A DNA stretch of 64,000 bases from Rhodamnia argentea (Eukaryota; Streptophyta; Magnoliopsida; Myrtales; Myrtaceae). The notes below the pieces were generated by a model that was not told the origin of the DNA, did no database searches, and saw only the letters and a program-made list of their open reading frames with translations. Shown here piece by piece: positions 49,577 through 58,530 of the stretch (position 1 is its first letter; every line of letters starts with the position of its first letter). Made by a program: the position numbers and the translations under genes. Where the stretch lies: positions 24,475,826 to 24,539,825 of the forward strand of contig NC_063150.1 in the NCBI RefSeq assembly GCF_020921035.1, in the 5' to 3' direction.

Positions 49577-50078
49577 TCGAGAAAATTGTATCCCCCGTGG
49601 CAATGATCTTCGGCTAGGATGAAGAAGGAAAGAGAGAGGATTGTCTCCCATTTTTGGCAACAAGATGGCGAAAGAATTTGGTCACAAGACACTCTCGGCT
49701 GGAAGGAACAAACCAGGAAGGATATACTCTTTGGAAATATAACGGATAATCAGTGGGAAGATGCTCTACCAAATCTTTTACTTTGACGGTCTCAAGGGGA
49801 TTTGAATTTTGGGCAATAGAATGCAATCACGGCGGTAATTGTAGAAAGAGATTGTCTGAAAATCCGGATTGATGGAGAACATCCTCGTTCACTTACCTTT
49901 GAGATTCAAAATTGACATCTGTAAATAGGTGTGTCTTGTAAAGCATGAAGGAAAAAAGAAAAACAAAAAGCATGTCAGTTGCTGGACGAGAAGGCTGCAA
50001 GCATTAAATAGAGCCGTAAAGACTTCAAAATGGCTGGGTTTCTCTTCGACGGATTAAGCTGTTTTATTTCTTCGTTAA
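49577..50078. other. Non-array sequence next to the Copia element
   Basis: Array homology (the upstream flank of copy 4) ends at about 49576 after gacaccgaagt and does not resume until about 53036. This first stretch of foreign DNA has no recognisable gene or repeat end. Confidence 0.5.
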
Positions 50079-51452
50079 TGATGTGTGGGTTGTTATGTCC
50101 TCTTTTTATTGAAGGTTATCATTGGCGTTTGTGAGCTTCAATCCTATATAAAGGGATAAAATCATGAGCTGTAAATCGAGTCCGAAGCTGCAAAGAGAGA
50201 GAGCATTCTCAATAAGAAGTTCTCCCTCCAATATCTATTTGTGCTCTTATTCCAAGTTTTCAAAGATTACTGTTAGTATTTTAGTTCCATCATTTGGTAT
50301 AGAAAATTTGAAATGTTATCCACTAGTTCCGTTCAATTGCAACTTCCAAAGTTCAAAGGGAGGAATTTTCATAGTCCAAATGAAGATCCTTTTCAAATCA
50401 CAGGATCTAGTGGAGAAAGGCTACATCAAAGTGGCTGATACTAAAGCATCCGATGCTTTAATTAAGGACGAGACAGAAAAAGCAACAAGGGATATTTTGC
50501 AACAATCCTCTAAAGGCGACAATCATGTTAGATGGTCATGACTTCAAATCTTGAGGTAGCCGTTCTCCACTAGATCCTGTGAATAATTCCAAGATGTGCG
50601 ATTTGCAGAAAAAATCTTGAGGTCTTTCACCAAAAGATTTGACTACACTGTCGCGTTGATCGAAAGAGGACAAGATGTATCAACCATGACGTTGGAGCGG
50701 TTGATGTGTTCATTGTACTTGAATGAGCAAAGAATGAATCAAAGGTCCGTCACTTCGAATCTTGAGCCAACATTATGGAGTCAGGTCGCTCAATCAAACC
50801 GAGGAGACTATTAAGGTGGCTGTGGTCGTGGACGTGGACGTGGAAATTTGAATTCCACTAGAAAATATAACATAGGTGACAAGTCAAAAATCAAGTATTT
50901 TAAGTGTAACAAATTCGAACATGGTGCTAGCGTGCAAGTAGGATGATTCGGGCATTGTGGACACCAACATCCGGTAACTTGATACTGGGTGCAGTAATCA
51001 TTTGTCCGAGCGAAAAGAGTTGTTCTCGCAATTGGATGAGACGGTTTCTCAGTGAAGTCAATTTGGGAAATAAATCCACAGTTTTTGTAATGGGCAAAGC
51101 TAACATTAATATCAAGTCAAAAGATGGTACTACTATTACATTGCAGATGTATACTTTGTGCCGGACTTTTCTAAAATTTGTTAGGTATTCGGTAACTTTC
51201 CGAAAAAGGCCACAAAGTCCACATTGAAAATGATGTGTGGGTTGTTATGTCTTCTTTATTAAAGGTTATCATTGGCATATTTGAGCTTCAATTCCTATAC
51301 AAAAGGATGAAATCTTGAGTTGTAAATCAAGCCGTAGGCACAAAGCTACAAGCTAGAGGAAAGCATTTTCAACAAGCAGTTCTCTCTCCAATTTCTATTT
51401 GTGCTCTTACTCCAAGTTTTCACAGTTTACCATTATTCTTTTGGTTCCAACA
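50079..51452 (+). mobile_element. Internally deleted Copia retrotransposon with both LTRs
   Basis: Two direct LTRs, 50079-50292 and 51231-51452, both start TGATGTGTGGGTTGTTATGTC and end TTCCA(T/A)CA. They share the order gaggttcaattc-like leader, aagc(g)gaaagcattctcaa and ctccaagtttt, with scattered differences, so the insertion is not recent. A primer-binding-site-like TTTGGTATAGAA follows the first LTR. The interior is only about 940 bp and holds broken gag and protease sequence; integrase, reverse transcriptase and RNase H are gone. Flanking bases (gttaa, aagag) do not form a target duplication, so one edge may be rearranged. Confidence 0.85.
50308..51230 (+). pseudogene. Copia gag-protease remnant
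   Basis: Translated in several frames, the interior gives, in order, VQLQLPKFKG (start of gag), MKILFKSQDLVEKGYI, EKILRSFTKRFDYTVALIE, LERLMCSLYLNEQRMNQR, a GRGRGRG stretch and a damaged zinc knuckle (KYFKCNKFEHG). The protease/pre-integrase region follows, decayed, with GNKSTVFVMGKANINIKSKDG. Stops and frameshifts separate these blocks. The usual aspartic protease D-T/S-G triad is not intact. It is a non-coding relic. Confidence 0.8.
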
Positions 51453-52170
51453 AAGAGGAACCATTACTTCGCTTACTCCTTAAAGATCTTTTCTCCGGTT
51501 CCTCAAGCATGAGAAAAATATGAACCACACGAAAAGTTAGCATTGCATCATTTAGCAGTTAGTCACGTAACAATTTAATGTGAGTTCACATGTAGAGTCC
51601 TAGGTTTTAAATTTGCTGTTTTCACAAAATAAAATTGAAAATAGTATTTCACATAGTTTCCAGTATAGAATAGCTTCGCGATTTCCCGTAGGTCATTCAT
51701 TCATGCTAATTGACTTAGGATTGCATATTTATTATGCCATACATTTAAAATATGTCGTCTTGTTTAGAATGCGTTTTCACTAGTCTTATAATGCATTAGA
51801 AATTAAAGCGTATTCATTTTTTCTGTAGACTTTTAGAATCACTCATTTCTTTAATTAGTAAAAGGAAAAGAATCAAAAAATGAATTTGAGAATCTCATGT
51901 AGATTGCATGAGTTAAGTGCACGCATGATAACACCTCTAGAAGTGAATTTCTGCTCCAGAAATGCTTCTAGAGCATAAATCTATTTGGCAATATAACTTC
52001 TAAAGCATAAATCTGTTAGATTAATCTAGCAAAACCAATTCTCCAAATTCATTCAATCTCTTATTTCTGTAACTAATCGACCCATAACCAATTAATGCGG
52101 TTCCAAAAGTAAGATAAATTGCATGTTTAAATTTAGTACCAAATTGCGGTTAGTAGAGCTTGGAAAAGTT
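51453..52170. other. AT-rich intergenic stretch
   Basis: No gene or transposon ends recognised. A phrase around 51950-52015 repeats itself imperfectly (cttctagagcataaatctat / cttctaaagcataaatctgt). Nothing further can be supported. Confidence 0.5.
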
Positions 52171-53035
52171 TGTTGCGCGGAACAAGCGATCGAATAATAA
52201 ATAGACAGAACAAGAAAATAAATCGGACACCGGATGTACGTGGTTCGGTCGTAGAGACCTACGTCCACGGGGAGAGCAGCAACGAATTCCACTATAGAAC
52301 GAGCGATACACGGAGATTACAGAATCACACTCGAGTAACTCAAACACTCTCGGTGTTTCCCAAGCCCCAATTACATCCAATAACGCACACAGTGTTTAGC
52401 CCCCAATTCCTAGCGATATTCTCGCAAAGGAATTAACACAAATCTAACCTCAAGATTTAATCGGCTTCGACACTTGAATTCTTGATGTAATTCCACGAAC
52501 AAAACCCACGAATGAAACCCTTGCAAAGCACTCAATGAATGGCACTTCAGGACTCTCTTTCAAGTCATTTGTAAAGCAAGCTTGATAAGCATTTTATATT
52601 AAACCCACCACCAAAGAGTGCAGATTTCCACCGTGAAGATAGCTACAACAAAATCTCAAACTTGGACTTTCTTACTCCTGCACGCAACTTTTTCAAACAA
52701 CAAGAAAGCAAATCTTATCTTTTCTTCTTCTTTATTTCTTTCATTGTCGTTAACTTCAAGGAGTCCACTTTGGCCAAATATCCTCATTATTTGGCCAAAG
52801 TCAAAGATTGCACTTTTCCCTTTTCTCATCCTTTCACGTGAACACATATCCACCAGCAAATATATGTGCCAATCTTTTTTTCGTTCTTTCACGTGCTGGA
52901 GCATCCACACAATACATCGTCGGATTTCGTTCAAACTCAAACTCGAGACATATATTTTAACAAAGTTCATGAAGCCCCATGCTTAACAATCAATTAGCTT
53001 TCCCTTGGTGATTTGCCTCCGGAAAAATCACGACA
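52171..53035 (-). mobile_element. Probable solo LTR (about 865 bp) at an array breakpoint
   Basis: The block starts TGTTGCGCGGAACAAG and ends AAATCACGACA, giving TG…CA ends in either direction. It contains tacgtggttcggtcg and cctacgtccacggg, phrases I associate with plant Copia LTRs read in reverse. Array spacer resumes right after it (atagctaacggg at 53036, equivalent to about 35190 in unit 2). Flanking bases (aagtt, atagc) do not match, so there is no target duplication, which argues for a rearranged or truncated insertion. Orientation is a guess from the remembered family. Confidence 0.55.
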
Positions 53036-54099
53036 ATAGCTAACGGGAATAATGCTGAAATGCAAATTATGTTTGGGTATTTGGTATACAAGTTGATAAC
53101 ATCAAAATGTTAATAAGCCGTGGAAATAATTTGTAAGTTATTACCGAAGCTGGTAATTTCAAAAGTGCACCAATAAGGTTGATGGCCCAACAATGGTCAA
53201 TAACTTAAATCGGGAAAAACGTTAGCAAGCAATTTGAACAAGGTCGATAATTTTACGAAAGAGTTGGTGACTTTAAATGGTCAATAAGCTACGAAACAAA
53301 TATTAGTAAGTTGTTACAAAAGTTAATAACTTCATAACAACAGAATAGGCATTTATATGTGCATCAAATAAGAATCGATAAGTGAAATCTAGTTAGTAAC
53401 TCAATAAAGAATTCAGTAAGCAACTTTAATGAGATTGATAACTTTGTATAAGAGCTGTTAATCTCAAAATGTCAATCAGGTATGGAAACTTTTACAAAAA
53501 GTTGTTCATTTTAAACGACTAAAAAAACCTTGGGGTGATTCAAATTAGAGTTGATAACTTCAATATATCACGTAATTTATTAAAATAATACCGTTGGATA
53601 ACTCAAGTAAGGTTGGTAATTTGATATAAGAGTTGGTATGTAAAACATCCATAAGCCACAAAAATAAAAGTTGGTAAGTTCTCACAAAAATGGCAATTTC
53701 CAAATGGCCCAATACATATTGTTAAATACCCAAACAGGATTTGACAATTTAGAATTACTTTACTAGCAGAAAGTCCATAAATAACTCAAATTAAGGTTGG
53801 TAATTTGATATATCAGTTGCTAACCTTAATCGGTCAGCTATGAAAAATAATCAAATATATGAGTATTTGTTTGTTGCTCTTTCCTCCTAAGAAGGAAAAT
53901 CTTGTATCTTACATTTGGTGACTTATTAAAATAAGAGCTGGTAATTTAAGATTAATTAGTAACTTAATCAAGAAAAAGTAGACAAGTAACTCAAACAAGG
54001 TTAGTTTAGACGTAGGAGTTGGTAACTTTAAAACATTTAGTAAGCTAGCAAATAAAAAGCGGTAAGTCGTTATAAAAGTCGATCGGTTTGAAACATGCT
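53036..54099. repeat. GTTGGTAA-phrase spacer (terminal unit)
   Basis: Same order of phrases as 25610-26531 plus 30021-30110 of unit 1, but more diverged than units 1-3 are from each other. No 3.48-kb LTR, MULE or 935-bp element is present at the corresponding points. No gene is seen. Confidence 0.65.
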
Positions 54100-54812
54100 G
54101 GGTTAATGCCACAATACTCTAAACTAATACACTTGTGACAAATTTACCTCAAATTATTTTTTTATCACAAAAAATTTCAAACTAGTGCTATGATAAATTT
54201 ACCCCAAATTATTTTTTTGCCCACAACAAACCCCAAACCGAAACACTTGTGAGAAATTTACCCTAAACTAATTTTTTTTATCACAAAAAGCCACAAACCG
54301 GTACACCATGATAAATTTACCCCAAACTAATTTTTTTTACCACAAAAAATTTCAAACCGGTAAAATCGTGATAAATTTACCCTAAACTAATTTTAACCAC
54401 CAAAAACCCCAATTTGGTACATCTTGGACAATTTTATCCTCCGTTAGTTTCCGTTAAATTGAGTTAATACAAACTAATACACATGTCGCAAAACCAAGAA
54501 TAAAAACCCCAAACTGGTACACCCATTAACTAACACATATCGTCCAACTCACCAATTCAATGGTTAAACTTAATGGAAACTAACAAAAGGTAACTTTGTC
54601 ACGGGTATCGGTTTGGAGTTTTTAGTGGTCAAAAAATTAGTTCATAGCAAATTTTTCACAAGTATAACAATTTGGGTATTTTTGTGTTCAAACAAATAGT
54701 TTGGGATAAATTTTTCATTAGTGTACTAGTTTGAAATTTTTTTGGGTCAAACAAATAAATTAAGCTAAATTTGTTATAGGTATACCAATTTAGGGATTTT
54801 CATGGCATTAAC
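54100..54812. mobile_element. Long-TIR element, 'gggttaatgccac…tttgtgacaaatttac' family
   Basis: The left half repeats a module of about 60 bp (aaactggtacac…gtgacaaatttacc…aaattattttttt) several times in + orientation. The right half carries the same module inverted and ends ttagggattttcatggcatta. The outermost bases, gggttaatgcca on the left and tggcattaac on the right, are inverted repeats. It is the same family as 30386-30843. It is non-coding and could fold into a long hairpin. Edges are accurate to a few bases. Confidence 0.7.
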
Positions 54813-55262
54813 TTGGAAAATTTGACATGTAAGTCAAATAAAATTCGGAGTAAATTGAAACGCCATTAAATCACGCCAAATAAAACTTGGTAAGTTTCAA
54901 AATTTTATAATTAGGAAAAATGACGTGGATAGTCTCTAAACTTTGCTTCAATCTTCAATATCTCTAAAAATTTTGTTTGATTTAGTCTTTCAACTATAAA
55001 AAAATGCAACAAATGTAATCATTCGGAGGAAAATATTAACACCGAGCTAACGTTATTAAAATTATGTCAACTTGGCTTACATGTAACTTCTACGTCGTAT
55101 CTCTCCTCTCACATTGATTTTTTTCCCGAAAAAAGGGGGAACTAAGAATTATTTGTTAAGTTGGGAAAGCACGTTGCCTGCTGACATGATAATTCAGGTC
55201 AGAAAAATACACATAAGGTGGCTTGACGCTTAATGGAAGGAGCATAAAAGTTGAGGAATTAT
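54813..55262. other. Array spacer between the TIR element and the LINE fragment
   Basis: Colinear with about 30200-31400 of unit 1, diverged. Recognisable phrases are tttataattaggaaaaatgac and aacttctacgtcg. No gene is seen. Confidence 0.5.
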
Positions 55263-56552
55263 CGGGAACCAAAACTCTGGGTTGAATGGGGATGAGAAAC
55301 ACCTTTTACCAGAACACGCCCTTTTCCACGAGTACGCTCCCTATCAGATACTTCGGTATTCCCCTTGTTACCCGAAGGCTCACACACACAGACTGCAAGA
55401 GTTTAATTAACAAGATCGTTCAAAAATATGAGTGTTGGGGCATGAAGCTTATCAGTTACGCAGGGCGTCAACAATTAGTCAAACCAGTCATATTCTCTAT
55501 CTGTATCTACTGGATGCAAATGTTCCTACTTCCAAAGCACACTATCTACAAGGTTCATAAGAGGATTAGACAATTCTTGTGGGCTGGTAATATAGTGAAT
55601 CATGGTTCGTATGAGCCTGCATGGCAAGTAGTTTGCTCACCTAAAAGGGAAAGAATATTAGGATTACCTGGTTTGAACATATGGAACAAAGTATTGTTAA
55701 GCCACATTCTATGAAACCTCATCAATCGTCCATCCTCTTCCCTTTGGAGTATATGGTTCACAACACCAAGTGTAGAGGCACCCCATTTATGCAACTCAAC
55801 ATTAAGGGTAGTATGACTTGGAGTTGGCGATGTCTCCTTAAATTGAGACCCGTTCTATCATCGGTTACCCCGAGCTTAATGTACTGTTGCCGAGATATAT
55901 ATGATAAGTTCAGACAAGTGGGACCCCTTGTGGAATGGGGTAACCTAATTTGGACAAGAGGCATTAGCAAACTCAATTTTATTTGCTAGCTAGTGTGCAG
56001 AGATAGATTACCGACAGCTGAGATAGGCGCACAATGGCTACCTGCAGTTGATGCTCGATGTAATTTCTGCAGAGCTGATATAGAAAACAGATCAAATTTG
56101 TTCTTCCAATGTGAGTGGACAAGCAGCATATAGCATCGTATCCTAGCACAACACGGGATAAGGCGTCCTATGGAAGGATGGAGTGAGGAACTCCAACGGA
56201 TGATTAGGGCTACAAATAAAAAAGACTTAGAGGCCAAACTCCTCAAGTTATCTTTCCTAACGACCATATATTCAATTTGGGTGGAGCACAACATGAGATG
56301 GTTTGAGAACAAGTCAATTGACTTCTATATTATTTTGGCCAAGGTGTGTAAAAATGTAAGAGGTCGAGCTTCGCTCTATCAAAAAATCAAACATTTTCCC
56401 AAACAATTTTTTGATTGGCTACTACATGGAGACTTCCTACCTCCATTTTTTCAAATCATTAGCTCCTTTTGTAATGCTCGGGGAATGCCCCTAGGCTGTT
56501 GTACTTCCTCTACTTTATAATACTTACATTTTTCTCCTAAACAAAAAAATAA
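55263..56552 (+). mobile_element. 5'-truncated LINE (non-LTR retrotransposon) fragment
   Basis: This carries the 3' part of a plant LINE second ORF with stops and frameshifts. The first block reads LPIRYFGIPLVTRRL, SYAGRQQLVKPVIFSICIYW and RIRQFLWAG, the segment just after the reverse transcriptase catalytic core. A second block (about 55980-56130) resembles the zf-RVT zinc-binding domain with NFCRADIENRSNLFFQC, where the usual His is replaced. A third (about 56170-56518) reads TTIYSIWVEHNMRWFENK. An A-rich tail region follows (56540-56560). Spacer homology is interrupted on both sides. Truncation at the 5' end is typical of LINE insertion. The endonuclease and RT core are absent. Confidence 0.85.
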
Positions 56553-56666
56553 AAGGAAAAAGTTTTGGAGATTAGACATTAAACAAAAGTTTAGGTAACA
56601 ACAAATTCATTACCTTAAAACTAATCAGTAGCTGGTGTGTAATTTAAATAAAACTTGCAATTCCCT

Positions 56667-57415
56667 AGGCTTAATACCCAAAAAAAAAAAAATCTCAACT
56701 TTTACTTTTGTCCCGATTCTACTGGTTTAACATCCAAAAAACCTCTAACTTTATCATATGTCTCAATTATATCCAATACCTTTTTTTGTCTCATAAAAAC
56801 TCCCAAACTTTTACTTTTGTCTCAATTTTACCACTGTTAACCTTCTACCCATAATCATCATTAGTTAATCCTACGTGGCTCGAATTTCCTCACCGAACTT
56901 ACCAATGAATCGTCAAAATTCGAAAACAACAGATTTCGGGGACAACGGGATTTGAGATCGTTCGTCCAAATGGTCGGATCTCCACGTCTAGCCGTTCTTT
57001 GACCCGTTGAGTGCCGGTTAGAATCTGAAACGTGTTATTTTAAGTGGCTCTATATCTCCCGGCAATGTATAGGGAAAGCAGACAATAGAAGAGAAGTTTA
57101 GGGATTTTTTCATGTCAATCTTGCTGAGGTGTAATACATTAACGACGTGAAAATACTACGTAGAATTAACTAACGGTGATTATGAGGGGAAGGGAATTGG
57201 GACAAAAGTAAAAGTTACGGTTTTTTTTTTTTTTTTGTATTAGGCCAGTAGTATTGGAACAAAAGTAAAAGTTGGGATTTTTTTTGGATATTAGACTGGT
57301 AAAATTAGGACAAAAATAACATTTTGGAATTTTTTTATGAGATAAAATAAGTTATGAATATAGTTGGGACAAATACTAAAGTTGGGAGGGGGGAGGGAGG
57401 TTTGGGTATTGGGCC
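56667..57415. mobile_element. 749-bp long-TIR element with 9-bp target duplication
   Basis: Ends: left AGGCTTAATACCCAAA, right (reverse complement) GGCCCAATACCCAAA. Inverted similarity extends about 170 bp inwards through repeated phrases like aacttttacttttgtccc. Flanks are CAATTCCCT (56658-56666) and CAATTCCAT (57416-57424), a 9-bp duplication with one mismatch; unit 2 (about 38405-38420) is uninterrupted. The size of the duplication and the long TIRs suggest a non-autonomous MULE. The middle (about 56880-57170) is moderately GC-rich and without a recognised protein. Confidence 0.8.
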
Positions 57416-57424
57416 CAATTCCAT

Positions 57425-58000
57425 GAAGAAATAGAAATTTTACATTATTGACAAGCTATGAAAATTAAAGTTACTAATTACTTCATGTGGACAATAATTT
57501 CGAGACAATTGAACAAATGATGATAATTTGATAAGAGAGTCGGTGACTTACAATTATCAAAAATACAAATTTTTTTACCAAATACAATGCTTTCAGAAAT
57601 TTATTTACAAAAAATAAGTAGTCTTTTCTCAATCCCATAATAGTCTGGTTGATGATAACTAGAAAATCCACGTCTCCCAGCTTTTCTCAATCCCATAATA
57701 GACTGGTTGAGGGTTTCTCTTGATGTCATTTTAGCATTGCATACACTCGTAGTTTCGCTCTGTAATGAGATTGTGCATCAAGGCGAGAGTAAGATTTGAA
57801 TGGTAACCTCTAAACTTCACAAACACCTCGTGAACATAACGATCTTTTGCCACAGCACATCACCTTCTCTTGATCAATTTTTGACAAAGAGAACAAGTGC
57901 AGTAATCCAGCCGGCTTTGCAGCTTGATAACACAAATCATTTGAAGCTAATATGGATTAAAGATAGTGCAATCTCCAAACATCCCACACAGAACAATAAT
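57425..58000. other. Truncated end of the transporter array
   Basis: Colinear with 31570-32225 and 46230-46870, including tttagcattgcatacactc and caccttctcttgatcaattt, up to tcccacacagaacaataa at about 57998. Beyond that point the other units enter the transporter 3' flank, but here unrelated sequence next to the CLC-d gene follows. No transporter sequence is present. Confidence 0.75.
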
Positions 58001-58530
58001 CTCCTCCGAGTGCAATACTAAAATCTTAATTATGTATGAATTTTGCAAGCCGATAAAGAATCTGGAATCGTTGTGAATGATGCCAAACACGGGTTGGCAT
58101 CCATACAGGTCTCTAATCTCTCTTTTATTATTCCTGGTCTTCCTTTCACAGAATTATATTTTCACAATTACAAAAAAGTATATGAATAATCCTATTTCTA
58201 TTGGGCAGCACAACTTTCATCCCTTCAGTTACTAGATGCCATTTCCCTTTCCTCTCTTTCTTTGGATTGAACTCTTATAATCTAGCTCACGATACATCAG
58301 GAAAGAATAGTTATCTGACCAGACGTGCAATTAGATTTCACTGGCGGAAGGATCAAGCCAAAAGTGTAAAGAAGACGGAGCCAATGATCCTCCACAATAG
58401 AAAGCCAATAATTGACACACCAAAATTGAAGCCGCTGGCCGTAAATTTCATGAAAATGCAGGTCGTACTAATTACTTTTCGGGGCCAGAAACAGAAAGAA
58501 TTTCGCTTCAGTGAAGATGCATCACTCCTG
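58001..58530 (-). other. Probable 3' UTR and downstream flank of CLC-d
   Basis: Non-array sequence directly downstream of the CLC-d stop codon. The stretch 58340-58530 is open in the + direction for about 80 codons but has no family similarity, and it lies where the CLC-d 3' UTR is expected. No other gene is seen. Confidence 0.5.

Larger units (their letters stand above)
21816..58000 (-). repeat. Tandem segmental array of STP6/8-type transporter units
   Basis: Four transporter copies on the minus strand lie in direct orientation with start codons at 23929, 34436, 41300 and 49189. Their flanks are homologous too: 3' flank, promoter and spacer phrases recur in the same order. Start-to-start distances are 10507, 6864 and 7889 bp. 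After removing the insertions listed here, the first two shrink to roughly 5.7-5.9 kb, which is probably the ancestral unit. A final spacer runs to about 57998 and stops just where the next transporter's 3' flank should begin. Unequal crossing-over between units is the likely origin. Confidence 0.9.

Noticed and set aside
55600..55990. Minus-strand and alternative-frame proteins opposite the LINE fragment
   Set aside because: They are shadows of a decayed LINE ORF whose + strand motifs explain the region.
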